A DNA stretch of 64,000 nucleotides from DASUPK01 sp963800285 (GTDB lineage Bacteria > Actinomycetota > Thermoleophilia > Solirubrobacterales > 70-9), in NCBI GenBank assembly GCA_963800285.1, contig CAWDAL010000015.1:390395-454394 (forward strand), in the 5' to 3' direction. The position numbers and the translations under genes were made by a program. Positions 15,704 through 24,595 of the stretch are shown one piece after another (the first letter of the stretch is position 1; the number at the start of each line of letters is the position of its first letter). The notes below the pieces were generated by a model. That model searched no databases and had not been told where the DNA came from. It saw only the letters and a program-made list of their open reading frames with translations.

Positions 15704-16686
15704 GCTACCACGACCTCACCTTCGACTCGATGGGATGCGAGGTCCGCCTGCTGATCGGCGATCCGCTGCCCGGCTCCCCACCCGCCTGGGAGGTGGCCGA
15801 GCGCGAGAAGCTCTTCATCGAGCTCTTCGACTCCGCTCTCTCGCGCTTCAAGCCGGACAGTGAGCTGACGGCCTTCAACCAGGATTCCCGCGAGACCGTC
15901 CCGGCCTCGCCGGTACTCCGCCAGGCGGTCCAGGCCGGTCTCTGGGCCGCACAGCGAAGCGGTGGCCTGGTGGACCCGACTCTGGGCGGCGCGATCGTCT
16001 CCGCCGGATACCGCGACTCCCGCGCCGGGGTGGCTCCGGAGCCGCTCGCGGACGCGCTGGCGAGAGCGCCCGAGCGGCGCTCCGCGCGGCCTCGACCGCA
16101 GGCCGAGTGGCGCCTGCTGGAGGTGGACGATCGGGACGGCACGATCCGGCGCCCTCCGGGTGTGATCTTCGACACCGGGGGCTCCGGGAAGGGCCTCGCG
16201 GCCGACCTGGTCGCGGAGCACCTGCGCGGCTACTCGCGCTTCGTCGTCGACTGCGGCGGCGACGTCCGGGTCGGCGGCTTCGGTGCACGGCTTGACCCCT
16301 TTCCCGTTCATGCACGGCACCCGATCGACGACGAGACGGCGGCGATCTTCGACGTCTCCGCGGGCGGGATCGCCACCTCCGGCCTCGATATCCGTCTCTG
16401 GAGACGGGAGGACGGGAGCTTCGCCCATCACCTGCTCGATCCGAGCACTGGCGAACCCGCCTGGACGGGGCTGGTCGGGGTAACCGCCCTGGGCAGGACG
16501 GCCCTCGAGGCCGAGACGCTCTCCAAGACGGCGCTGCTCAGCGGCCCCGAGCGCGGCCGGCAGCTGCTCTCGGAGCATGGGGGGATGCTGGTCCACGACG
16601 ACGGGCACGTGGAGATCGCCGGTCCGCGGCAGGCGAAGCTGGTGGGCAGGCGCAGCGGACTCCCCGGCGCAACGATCGCCGCCTGA
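15700..16686 (+). CDS. apbE: ApbE-family FAD:protein FMN transferase
   Basis: 328 residues. ApbE proteins link FMN to a Thr or Ser of a target protein. Motifs: FDSMGCEVRL at the N-terminus, DTGGSGKGLAADLV (about residues 158-171), VDCGGDVRVGG, and HHLLDPSTGEPA with the metal/FAD-binding region. No signal peptide or lipobox is present, so it appears cytoplasmic, unlike many ApbE proteins. It is coupled to the small membrane protein upstream. No FMN-bind domain protein is encoded in the window, so the substrate is unknown; the Ser/Gly-rich proteins of the same cluster are candidates. Confidence 0.9.
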   Translation: MSYHDLTFDSMGCEVRLLIGDPLPGSPPAWEVAEREKLFIELFDSALSRFKPDSELTAFNQDSRETVPASPVLRQAVQAGLWAAQRSGGLVDPTLGGAIVSAGYRDSRAGVAPEPLADALARAPERRSARPRPQAEWRLLEVDDRDGTIRRPPGVIFDTGGSGKGLAADLVAEHLRGYSRFVVDCGGDVRVGGFGARLDPFPVHARHPIDDETAAIFDVSAGGIATSGLDIRLWRREDGSFAHHLLDPSTGEPAWTGLVGVTALGRTALEAETLSKTALLSGPERGRQLLSEHGGMLVHDDGHVEIAGPRQAKLVGRRSGLPGATIAA

Positions 16687-16765
16687 CCTCCGGAGCGAGC
16701 GGGAAATGACGCCCGCCACCGCACCTCCCAGGGCCACACCTGCGAATCTAGGCGTGGTCCGGGCC

Positions 16766-18406
16766 ATGACGTCAGAGCCCAGCAACCAGGAGGAAGTCGC
16801 CTTCGAGCCCCCGACCGCGGAGGAGGCGGTCGCGCGGCTCGAGGACGTCCAGCGCGTCACCGAGACGACGCTCGCCTACCTCGACCTTGACGACCTGCTC
16901 GAGGAGCTGCTCAAGCGGGTCACCGACATCCTCCAAGCCGATACCGCGGCGGTGCTGCTGGTCGAGGACGATGGGCGGACGCTCGCGGCACGAGCGGCAA
17001 AGGGCCTCGAGGAGGAGGTCGAGCGCGGGTTCCGCCTGCCGGTCGGGCGTGGATTTGCCGGCCGGGTCGCCGCTACGCGTGAGCCCGTGGTGATTCCCGA
17101 TCTCGACAACTCCTCGATCACGGTCGTCAACCCGCTGATGCGCGAAAAGCGGGTCCGGTCTCTCGCCGGGGTTCCCCTGATCGTCGAGGGCACCGTGATC
17201 GGGGTCCTCCACGTCGGCAGCCTGACGCAGCGCGACTTCACCGACGCGGACGTCCAGCTGCTCCAGCTGGTGGCCGATCGCGTGGGGCTGTCCATCGAGC
17301 GGTCCCGGCTCGCCGTGCAGGGCCGGATCGCTCAGACGCTTCAGCGAAGCCTTCTGCCTCGCAGCCTGCCGCGCCTGCCCGGCCTGAGCATGGCGGCCTG
17401 GTATCTGCCCGCCGCCGAGGAGACCGCAGTGGGCGGCGACTGGTACGACGTGATCGAGCTCGGCCACCGGCGCCTCGGGCTGACCGTGGGCGACGTGGCC
17501 GGCCACGGCATCGCGGCCGCGACCTACATGGGCCAGCTGCGCAGCGCGGTCCGGGCCTATGCGCTGGATATCGAGCGGCCCTCGGAGGTCGTCACGAAGC
17601 TCGCCCGGTTCGCCGACCTGGAGAAGTCCCGGATGGCGACGATGATCTACGCGACGATCAACCTGGACACCTGGGTGGTCGACTTCGCGCGCGCGGGGCA
17701 CCCCTACCCGCTGCTGATCAGCCCCGGTGGGCCGCCGACCTTCCTCAGCGACGCGGGAGGGCCGCCCATCGGCGCCGGCGCGGCCGTGGAGTACGACGAG
17801 CAGCAGATCACTCTGGGACCCGCCGAGACCCTGCTCCTCTACACGGATGGGCTGATCGAGCGCCGGGGACGGACCCTGTCGGATGGAGAGTCGGCTCTCA
17901 CCGAGGCCGCCATCGCGGCGCCAGACGAGCCTGAGCTCATGTGCCGCAGTCTGATCCAGCGGCTCACGGAGGGGATCGACATCCCGGACGACATCGCCGT
18001 GCTCGCCGTCAGGGCGGTCGGCCTCCACGACACGCTCGAGGTCGAGGTGCCCGCCGAGGCCGCACAGCTGGCGACGGTGCGACACCTGATCCGGCGCTGG
18101 GTGACGGCCAACGGAGGAACCGACGACGACTGCGCCGCGTTCGCGATCGCGGTCACGGAGGCATGCGCGAACGCCGTCGAGCACGCCTACGGCCCGGGGG
18201 ATGCCACGATCGACCTCAGTGCGGACCTCGACGGCGGGGAGGTGACCGTGACCGTGCGTGACAGAGGCGGTTGGCGCGAGCCCCGGGGCGGCAACCGAGG
18301 CCGCGGGATCCCGGTGATGGAGGAGTTCATGGATGATGTCGTGATCGACACGGGTGAGGGGGGCACAACTGTGAAGCTGATCCGGCGCGTGGGGCAGAGC
18401 GGATGA
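16766..18406 (+). CDS. GAF-SpoIIE phosphatase-HATPase signalling protein
   Basis: 546 residues. N-terminal GAF domain (about 20-185), PP2C/SpoIIE phosphatase domain (about 205-400, GGDWYDVIEL and GDVAGHGIAAA supplying metal Asp residues), and a C-terminal RsbW-type HATPase (about 420-540, AVTEACANAVEHAYG). This arrangement joins an anti-sigma-type kinase and its antagonist phosphatase in one chain. It overlaps the STAS gene by ATGA, so the STAS protein is the likely substrate. I chose ATG 16766; ATG 16706 would add Pro/Ala-rich residues. Confidence 0.9.
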   Translation: MTSEPSNQEEVAFEPPTAEEAVARLEDVQRVTETTLAYLDLDDLLEELLKRVTDILQADTAAVLLVEDDGRTLAARAAKGLEEEVERGFRLPVGRGFAGRVAATREPVVIPDLDNSSITVVNPLMREKRVRSLAGVPLIVEGTVIGVLHVGSLTQRDFTDADVQLLQLVADRVGLSIERSRLAVQGRIAQTLQRSLLPRSLPRLPGLSMAAWYLPAAEETAVGGDWYDVIELGHRRLGLTVGDVAGHGIAAATYMGQLRSAVRAYALDIERPSEVVTKLARFADLEKSRMATMIYATINLDTWVVDFARAGHPYPLLISPGGPPTFLSDAGGPPIGAGAAVEYDEQQITLGPAETLLLYTDGLIERRGRTLSDGESALTEAAIAAPDEPELMCRSLIQRLTEGIDIPDDIAVLAVRAVGLHDTLEVEVPAEAAQLATVRHLIRRWVTANGGTDDDCAAFAIAVTEACANAVEHAYGPGDATIDLSADLDGGEVTVTVRDRGGWREPRGGNRGRGIPVMEEFMDDVVIDTGEGGTTVKLIRRVGQSG

Positions 18407-18756
18407 TGCCCGAGCTCGCCAGGCTCTCCTTCGAGACCGAGGGAGACGTGGAGCTCGCCCGTGTCGCCGGCGAGGTCGACGCGTCGAACGTCGGCGATCT
18501 GACCCAGCAACTCCTCGACGCGGTCCCGAACGACGTCCGAGCCGTCGTCCTCGACCTCACTCAGACGAGCTACATCGACAGCTCCGGAATCAGCCTGATC
18601 TTCGACGCAGCGGCTCGCATGAGGAATCGCCGCCAGCAGCTCCGACTGGTGGTCCCGCCGAAGTCGTTCGTCGGCGAGGTGCTCGCGGCCGTGTCCATGT
18701 CGGACTCGGTACCGATCGACGCAGAGGTGGACGCGGCGCTGCGCGCCGTGGACTAG
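18403..18756 (+). CDS. STAS-domain anti-sigma factor antagonist
   Basis: 117 residues. The phosphorylatable Ser lies in SYIDSSGISLIF, the RsbV/SpoIIAA signature. It is likely a substrate of the kinase and phosphatase domains of the protein encoded just upstream, with which it is translationally coupled. It ends by a 4-bp overlap with the convergent FHA gene. Confidence 0.93.
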   Translation: MMPELARLSFETEGDVELARVAGEVDASNVGDLTQQLLDAVPNDVRAVVLDLTQTSYIDSSGISLIFDAAARMRNRRQQLRLVVPPKSFVGEVLAAVSMSDSVPIDAEVDAALRAVD

Positions 18757-19316
18757 GCGCCGGTCGTCTCGATGACGCTCAGGGTGTAGCGGCCGATCTG
18801 CAGCTCGTCGCCGTCGGCGAGCGGGCTCCAGTCGACGGGCTCCCCGTTCACGCAGATGCCGTTCATCGAGCGGTCGTCGAGCACCCGCAGCTCGCCCTCC
18901 GGCGTCCGCACGACCACCGCATGACGCCGCGAGACCGTCGGATCGTCGAGCCGGATGTCGGCGGATCGGCTTCGCCCGATCCGCGACCAGCCGTCGGAGA
19001 GCTCGATCACCCGTGTGCGCCCGTCGGCGAACATCGCCAGGTACTTGCCGGGCTGGTCGATCGACCCACGGACGCCGTCCAGCCAGTCATCGGGCTTCGC
19101 CGTGGGCCTGGTGACCGCGATGTTCCTGAGAGTGGGCTGCTCGAACATCGATGAGCGCTTGAAGTCGGTGCCGCCGCAGTTGGGGCAGGTCGGAATCGAC
19201 TCGGCGGGCTCGAACGAGACCGGGAAGGAGCAGCCCTGGCAAATGAAGGAGCCCACTCCGCCGGCTGGCTCGCCCGCGTGGTGGACGTCATCCTGACTCT
19301 GTCCAAGCAGCGACAT
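18753..19316 (-). CDS. Zinc-ribbon plus FHA-domain protein
   Basis: 187 residues. N-terminal zinc ribbon with CQGC and CPNC (about residues 26-47), then a C-terminal FHA domain (about 105-180): RIGRSRSADIRLDDPTVSRRHA and the NGICVNG segment. FHA domains bind phosphothreonine, so it probably reads Ser/Thr kinase output; no such kinase is in the window. Convergent with the SpoIIE/STAS pair. Confidence 0.88.
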   Translation of the reverse strand: MSLLGQSQDDVHHAGEPAGGVGSFICQGCSFPVSFEPAESIPTCPNCGGTDFKRSSMFEQPTLRNIAVTRPTAKPDDWLDGVRGSIDQPGKYLAMFADGRTRVIELSDGWSRIGRSRSADIRLDDPTVSRRHAVVVRTPEGELRVLDDRSMNGICVNGEPVDWSPLADGDELQIGRYTLSVIETTGA

Positions 19317-19455
19317 CGGGGGTGCGTCGATACTACTCTCGGTACTGCGGAATGGCTAGTCATTTTTCGCCAGTGGTACGGAAAGTCCACCAATTCCGGG
19401 AGGGGTGGACGTAAGGGCGATGACGGCCGTGGCTCCCGACTAGAATCGCGCGCCC

Positions 19456-19953
19456 GTGGGGCCGCTTTCTCTCACCATCTCGATCGACGCTCCGCGCGAG
19501 CGGGTCTTCGACCTGATCTGCGATCTGGGCGCGAGGGAGAGCTGGATCGACCACTTCGCGAGCGAGTTCCGGCTGGCGCGCATCGCGTCGCAGGGGCTGG
19601 GAGCGGCGGCTCGCTTCCGCGTCGATGCGCCCGCGGGGGTCCGCTATATGGAGACGGTGATCGCTGAGGCGGACCGGCCGTTCCGCGTGGTCGAGCATGG
19701 GCGGGGTGGGCGCCTGGACCACATCCCGATCCGCACCGTGTGGGAGCTCGAAGAGGGCCCGACCACCACGGTGAGGCTGACCTTCTGGACCAATCCGCCG
19801 AGCGCTTTCGACCGGGTCAGGGAGCTGGGCCGCTCGCGCTGGTGGAGGCGGCGCTGGAGCCGGGCCCTGCGGCGCCTGCGGGAGCTGATCGAGTCCGGCG
19901 CGGCCGCGCCGCGGACGGAGGTCGCGGGCGGAGATCGCCTGCCCGTAGCGTGA
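19456..19953 (+). CDS. SRPBCC (polyketide cyclase-like) family protein
   Basis: 165 residues, GTG start. It begins LTISIDAPRERVFDLICDLGARESW, the usual first strand and helix of the START/SRPBCC lipid-binding fold, followed by the curved sheet segment ending TTTVRLTFWTNPP. The C-terminus is basic (RSRWWRRRWSRALRRLREL). A role in binding a hydrophobic ligand is expected; the ligand is unknown. Confidence 0.82.
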   Translation: MGPLSLTISIDAPRERVFDLICDLGARESWIDHFASEFRLARIASQGLGAAARFRVDAPAGVRYMETVIAEADRPFRVVEHGRGGRLDHIPIRTVWELEEGPTTTVRLTFWTNPPSAFDRVRELGRSRWWRRRWSRALRRLRELIESGAAAPRTEVAGGDRLPVA

Positions 19954-20042
19954 CGGTGCCCCCGAGGCGAAGCCGAGGAGCAACCCGTTTCGGTTCTTGA
20001 CTGAGCGGCGCCGGGATGGCTGCGGATAGACTGCGCGCCCTC

Positions 20043-20591
20043 ATGCGCCGCGGCCACAAGGGAGCCCTCGCACTGATGCTGTTGCTCGGCCTCGCCGCCG
20101 TCGGCGCGTCCGGATGCGGCAACGACCTCAGCAAGGAGGCCGATGAGGGCATCCCCATCCAGCTCGGGGATCTCACGTACACCGTTCAGGAAACACGCTT
20201 TCTCAATCCCAACCAGGCCGACGACAAGGAGTACCTCGCGGGGCAGCAGCTGCCCACGCCCGCGGGCAAGCTGTACCTGGGCGTCTTCCTGACGGTTCAC
20301 AACTCGGGCGACAATCCCGTGCGCGTGCCCACCAACGCCGAGATGAGCGTCTTGGACACGACCGGCGCCGCGTACCAGTCGATCCCCAGCCACACCGACT
20401 TCGCCGCGCCCCTCGGCAGCCTGCTCGCAGCGGGCGGCGACATCCCGGCGGCCGGAACGGCGGCCGCGAACGGGCCGACGCAGGGAGCCCTCGTCCTCTT
20501 CCTGGTGAACCAGACCCTCACAGAGAACCGGCCGCCCAAGCTCGAGATCGACAGCCAGGGCGAGACCGGCGAGATCACTCTCGATATCTAG
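20043..20591 (+). CDS. Putative lipoprotein, DUF4352-like
   Basis: 182 residues from ATG 20043 (an in-frame ATG at 20016 adds nine). Signal peptide with lipobox ASGC, then an Ig-like beta domain: strand IQLGDLTYTVQETRF, then LYLGVFLTVHNSGDNPVRVP, the pattern of DUF4352/telokin-like extracellular domains. Probably exported and lipid-anchored. Precedes a small membrane protein by 27 bp, so likely an operon. Confidence 0.78.
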   Translation: MRRGHKGALALMLLLGLAAVGASGCGNDLSKEADEGIPIQLGDLTYTVQETRFLNPNQADDKEYLAGQQLPTPAGKLYLGVFLTVHNSGDNPVRVPTNAEMSVLDTTGAAYQSIPSHTDFAAPLGSLLAAGGDIPAAGTAAANGPTQGALVLFLVNQTLTENRPPKLEIDSQGETGEITLDI

Positions 20592-20618
20592 GCTCTCGGG
20601 AGCGGAGCCGTCCGCCCG

Positions 20619-20930
20619 ATGAGGAAGACCCAGCTACAGGCGATCCTCGTCATCGGCGGAATCGGGGCCGCCCTGTCGCTGATCCAGCTGCTCGGCATCG
20701 CGGGCGGAGTCGTCGGCGTCATTCTCCTGATCCTCTGCACCGTCCTCACCGCGTCCGCCGCGCCCGAGCCGGACGCGGGCGGTCTCAACTGGTGGGCGCT
20801 GATCGCCGGCGGCACCCTTTTGGCGGTGATCGGCGTCCCGCTGGGCCTCGCCCTGGAGGGCCCGGGCGGAGTCCTGACCGCAATCGGGGGCGGGATGGCG
20901 ATGGTGGGCGTGGCGTTCGGCATGCCCTAG
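20619..20930 (+). CDS. Small membrane protein
   Basis: 103 residues with about four hydrophobic helices covering most of the chain (residues 6-24, 26-45, 58-76 and 80-102). No recognised family. Downstream of the lipoprotein gene and followed directly by the short copy of the dispersed repeat. Confidence 0.65.
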   Translation: MRKTQLQAILVIGGIGAALSLIQLLGIAGGVVGVILLILCTVLTASAAPEPDAGGLNWWALIAGGTLLAVIGVPLGLALEGPGGVLTAIGGGMAMVGVAFGMP

Positions 20931-20963
20931 CGGCCGCTCGTGGCCGCGATCTGATGGCGAAGC
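20928..20963 (+). repeat. Dispersed 3'-end repeat, short copy 1
   Basis: Begins with the stop codon of the preceding gene and contains GCGGCC-GCTCGT-GGCCGC, a 6-bp stem with 6-nt loop, followed by CGATCTGATGGCGAAGC. Matches the last third of the longer copies at 24488 and 58249. It lies between convergent genes and may terminate transcription. Confidence 0.8.
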
Positions 20964-20977
20964 CGTCCCGGCACGCC

Positions 20978-22849
20978 CTACAGCGCCGAGCCCAGGATCT
21001 CTCGCGCGATCGGCGCCGCCGTCGTGCCGCCGTCGCCCGAGGCGTCGATCAGCATCACGCCGATCGCCAGCTTCGGCTTGTTCGCGGGCGCGAAGGCGAT
21101 GAACCAGCCGTCGACGATCTGCTTGACCGTGTTCTCCTGGCCCGGTGGAGCCGGGGGCTGGCCGGGCTTGGGGCCGAGCTCGGCGGTGCCGGTCTTGCCG
21201 GCGACCTGAACGCCGGGGAGGGCCGCCTGGGTACCGGTCCCCTGGGTGACGACGGCGCGCATCAGCCCGGTCAGCACCCGCGCATTCGCCTTGGAGGTCA
21301 CCTCGACCGGGCCGGTGGAGCTCCGCAGGGCGGGGTCCTTGACGATGTTGGTCGGGTCGCGGGTGCCGCCGTCGGCGACGGTCTGCGCCACCGACGCCAT
21401 CCCGAGCGGCGTGGCCAGCACCTTGCCCTGGCCGAACGCGGTGACGGAGAGGTCCGTGTTGGTGGGCTCTGCCTTGAGCTCCTTCGCGCCCGGAATCGTC
21501 ATCTTGTTCGGCTGAGTAGCTGCGGTGGCCGACGCGTTGTAGAGGCTCGGCGTCTGGTTGAAGCCGTAGTCCTCGGCGGTATCGACCAGGCGCTCGGCGC
21601 CGACCTTCACGCCCAGCGGCGCGAAGACGGTGTTACACGAGTCGGCGAAAGCCTCCACGAAGGTGCCGCCGCAGACCTCGTCGTGCGCGTTGTGGACGAC
21701 GCGCGCTCCGGAGTTCGGGTCCGGATTGATCGAGGTGACGTGCGGGAAGGTGTCGGTGAGCTTCACGTCGTGGCCCTCGAGCGCTGCCGTCGTCGTGATC
21801 ACCTTGAAGGTCGAGCCCGGAGGCTGCGGGGAGGAGTACGCCGAGCCGGCGAGCGCCAGGACGTTGCCGTTGCGGGCGTTGAGGACGACCACGCCGCCGG
21901 ACTGCCCGCCGAGGGCGTTCACGGTGGTCGATTGCAGGCGGGGGTCGATCGTGGTCCTCACCGGCTGACCCGGCGTGCCGCGGGCCGTGGCGAGGACCCG
22001 GCCCTGCGTGCTCGCGGGGACGTCCGGGAGGGGAGTGCCCTCCTTGACGGCGAGCAGCTGCCCACCGGGCTGCCCCGAGAGGCGGGCATTGAAGGCGAGC
22101 TCCAGGCCGCTCACGCCGGTCGCCTGATTCGTCGGATAGCCGGCCTTCTCCAGCTTCGCCTGCTCATCGGGATCCGGCGATCCCGTTTCGCCGGCGACGT
22201 CGATCGCGTCCGTTCCGAGGGGGGAGCTGCGGTGATCGGTCGGACCGGTCGCGAGCGGGACCCCGTGCCTGGCCATGATCGCCGCGCGCCGTCCGACGGT
22301 GAGTCGCCGGCCGACCCGCTCGTTCGTCGCCAACCCCGGGAAGGTCAGGCTCGGGTTCCAGGCGACCTTGCCACCGTCTAGCGGCAGCCGCAGGATCCCG
22401 TCGACGTTGCCGAACAGCCTGGTCCCGACGCCCACCCCGACGTCGACAACGTCCTTCCCGCCGACGCTCTTCGGGCCGTCGGCGCTGCCGGGGTCGATCG
22501 AGGTCGCCGTCGACGCCTGCTGTGCGTCGAGGTAGGCGCTCTGGAGGTCCGCCGCCGAGTACTGGGCCTGAGCCGAGTCTGAGAGCTCGTCGTGCATCGC
22601 GGCGAAGTCCTGGTGGGCCCAGTCGTTCACGAAGCGCTTCGCCATGTCCTGCTCCGGGCTGCCCGCCGAGCTGATCACACCGAAGATGAAGGCGATCAGG
22701 GCCACCACGCCCAGTGGCAGGGCGCGCTGGCGCAGCCGTCGCTGGCGCTCCGTCAGCGGGCCGCGCTGCGCCCGCGGAGGCCTGATCGGCCCCCGTGGCG
22801 GCTCCTTCTCCCGATTGCGGTTCCGTGACCTTGTCACGGGCGGATTCAC
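20978..22849 (-). CDS. Class B penicillin-binding protein (PbpA/MecA-N type)
   Basis: About 623 residues from GTG 22849 (GTG 22837 is an alternative). Short basic cytoplasmic tail, one membrane helix (LPLGVVALIAFIFGVISS), an NTF2-like MecA N-terminal domain (about 55-170), a dimerisation domain, and the transpeptidase domain with all three catalytic motifs: STFK, SCN and KTGT. It cross-links peptidoglycan, probably in septation or elongation. Divergent from the protease gene across about 42 bp. A perfect palindrome CCGTGAC-CTT-GTCACGG covers 22823-22839 at its 5' end. Confidence 0.92.
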   Translation of the reverse strand: MNPPVTRSRNRNREKEPPRGPIRPPRAQRGPLTERQRRLRQRALPLGVVALIAFIFGVISSAGSPEQDMAKRFVNDWAHQDFAAMHDELSDSAQAQYSAADLQSAYLDAQQASTATSIDPGSADGPKSVGGKDVVDVGVGVGTRLFGNVDGILRLPLDGGKVAWNPSLTFPGLATNERVGRRLTVGRRAAIMARHGVPLATGPTDHRSSPLGTDAIDVAGETGSPDPDEQAKLEKAGYPTNQATGVSGLELAFNARLSGQPGGQLLAVKEGTPLPDVPASTQGRVLATARGTPGQPVRTTIDPRLQSTTVNALGGQSGGVVVLNARNGNVLALAGSAYSSPQPPGSTFKVITTTAALEGHDVKLTDTFPHVTSINPDPNSGARVVHNAHDEVCGGTFVEAFADSCNTVFAPLGVKVGAERLVDTAEDYGFNQTPSLYNASATAATQPNKMTIPGAKELKAEPTNTDLSVTAFGQGKVLATPLGMASVAQTVADGGTRDPTNIVKDPALRSSTGPVEVTSKANARVLTGLMRAVVTQGTGTQAALPGVQVAGKTGTAELGPKPGQPPAPPGQENTVKQIVDGWFIAFAPANKPKLAIGVMLIDASGDGGTTAAPIAREILGSAL

Positions 22850-22891
22850 GTGCGCAAAGTTAGTCGCTCGTGCGCTTGTATTCGGGAAACC

Positions 22892-24052
22892 GTGACCGGC
22901 CTCGACTGGCTGATCGTCGCCTTTGCGCTGCTGATGGGCTTCTGGGGCTACCAACAGGGGCTGATCGTGGGTGTCCTCAGCCTGGGCGGATTCGCGATTG
23001 GCGCCTTCCTCGGCAGCCGGCTCGGCCCGGCGCTGCTCCCCGACGGCTCGCATTCCCCGTACGCCCCGGCGACGGCGCTGGCGGGGGCGCTGCTGATCGG
23101 GGGGATCCTCGCAGTCTCGCTGGAGGGGATCGCGCTCACCGTCCGGCGGCGGCTGCTCGGGCCGGCTGGCCGCAGGCGCGGGCTCGCGATCGCCGAGTCC
23201 TCCGGCGGGGCCATGCTCCTCGCCGCGCTGGCGCTTGGGCTCGCGTGGCTGTTCGGCGCGGTGGCCCTCAACGCTCCGGGTGCGAAGGACCTGCGGACCG
23301 CCGTGCAGCGCTCGGCCATCCTCCGCGCGCTGAACGATGCCTTCCCGCCGTCCAGCTCGCTGATCAACGTCCTCCACCGGATCGACCCGCGGGTCGCGGT
23401 CCAGGGACCGAGCCCGAACGTCGCGGCCCCCGACTCGAAGATCGGCAAGGACCCCGACGTGCGGGCGGCGGGCGACAGCGTCGTTCGGGTTCTCGGGACC
23501 GCCTGCGGGCTCGGCGTCGAGGGCTCAGGCTGGATCGCGGCCCCCGATCTCGTCGTCACCAACGCCCACGTGGTCGCGGGCGAGAGCGACACCACGGTCA
23601 CGCCCGCGGGGACCAGCACTCAACTCGACGCGACCCCCGTGCACTACGACCCGGAGAACGATCTCTCCCTGCTCCACGTGAGCGGGCTCGGCGGGACCCC
23701 ACTCGACCTCGCGCCGGACGTCCGGCCAGGCACGGCGGGCGCGGTCCTCGGCTACCCGGAGAACGGCCCCTTCACGATCGCCCCCGCGAGGACGGGCGCA
23801 ACCGGGCCGGTGCTGACGCAGGACTCCTACGGGCGAGGTCCGATCACGCGCGAGCTCACGGCGCTCCGGGGCGAGGTCCGGAGCGGCAACTCCGGCGGCC
23901 CCCTGGTGGACGCAGCCGGCCGGGTGATGGGCACGGTCTTCGCGGCGACGACGCAGGGCAAGCCGGGCGGCTACGCGGTGCCGAACGACGTGGTCGCGAA
24001 GGCCCTGAGCGACTCGACCGGCCAGGTAGGCACGGGCGCCTGCACCGGTTAG
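22892..24052 (+). CDS. CvpA-domain membrane serine protease (MarP-like)
   Basis: 386 residues from GTG 22892. N-terminal CvpA-like region with four helices (about residues 1-130), then a periplasmic trypsin-like domain with catalytic His (TNAHVV), Asp (ENDLSLL) and Ser (GNSGGP). The architecture matches mycobacterial MarP, which protects against acid and oxidative stress by processing cell-wall hydrolases. The divergent partner is a penicillin-binding protein, consistent with a cell-wall role. Confidence 0.9.
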   Translation: MTGLDWLIVAFALLMGFWGYQQGLIVGVLSLGGFAIGAFLGSRLGPALLPDGSHSPYAPATALAGALLIGGILAVSLEGIALTVRRRLLGPAGRRRGLAIAESSGGAMLLAALALGLAWLFGAVALNAPGAKDLRTAVQRSAILRALNDAFPPSSSLINVLHRIDPRVAVQGPSPNVAAPDSKIGKDPDVRAAGDSVVRVLGTACGLGVEGSGWIAAPDLVVTNAHVVAGESDTTVTPAGTSTQLDATPVHYDPENDLSLLHVSGLGGTPLDLAPDVRPGTAGAVLGYPENGPFTIAPARTGATGPVLTQDSYGRGPITRELTALRGEVRSGNSGGPLVDAAGRVMGTVFAATTQGKPGGYAVPNDVVAKALSDSTGQVGTGACTG

Positions 24053-24136
24053 CTTCCGGGGTCAGACCCCAAGGGTTTGAAGCCTGTTCGGTCCCCTCGT
24101 CTGGCCACTCCTTACGATCGGTAAGCTTGGGTTGCA

Positions 24137-24490
24137 GTGAGATCGCACTCCGGCGCTGGCCCATCCAGGGGGGAGGCCAAGCCAAGACAAGTGTGTCGGC
24201 ACTACCACGGCGCGGTGGAGCTGATCGGCCGCCGCTGGGCGGGCGCCATCCTCTACGCGCTCACCGACGGGCCGCTGCACTTCGCCGAGATCAAGGAGGC
24301 CGTCCCGGGGATGTCGGACCGCCTGCTCTCCTGCCGCCTCAAGGAGCTCGAGGAGACCGGCCTCGTCGAGCGCAAGGTGCTGCCCGGCAACCGGGTGCGG
24401 GTGAGCTACGAGCTCACCGACAAGGGTCACTCCCTCGAGCCGGTGATGGGCGAGCTGCGGGACTGGGCTCGCCGCTGGCATCGGGCCTAG
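24137..24490 (+). CDS. HxlR-family transcriptional regulator
   Basis: 117 residues, GTG start. One winged helix-turn-helix: VELIGRRWAGAILYALTDGPLHFAEIKEAVPGMSDRLLSCRLKELEETGLV, the characteristic HxlR core. Cys20 (QVCRHYH) is at the position used for redox sensing in some family members. Target unknown. Its stop codon begins the second copy of the dispersed repeat. Confidence 0.9.
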   Translation: MRSHSGAGPSRGEAKPRQVCRHYHGAVELIGRRWAGAILYALTDGPLHFAEIKEAVPGMSDRLLSCRLKELEETGLVERKVLPGNRVRVSYELTDKGHSLEPVMGELRDWARRWHRA

Positions 24491-24583
24491 CGGCCACCAG
24501 GCCGCCCGCCTTTGGAGCGAAGGGCGAAGCCCGAAGCGACTTATGTTGGGCGGCCGCTCGTGGCCGCGATCTGATGGCGAAGC
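24488..24583 (+). repeat. Dispersed 3'-end repeat, copy 2
   Basis: About 96 bp starting at the hxlR-type gene's TAG. Contains GGGC-GAA-GCCC (24522-24532) and the GCGGCC...GGCCGC stem. Nearly identical to copy 3 at 58249 from base 24511 on; the first 23 bases are less conserved. Confidence 0.85.
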
Positions 24584-24595
24584 CGGTCTGCCGGT

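Noticed and set aside
22823..22896. CCGTGAC/GTCACGG repeats between the PBP and protease genes as an operator
   Set aside because: The palindrome overlaps the likely coding start of the PBP and no regulator is nearby; too short and GC-rich to claim.
20978..23377. Penicillin-binding protein start at 23377
   Set aside because: The first 175 codons lie antisense to the protease gene and are low complexity; the membrane anchor follows GTG 22849.
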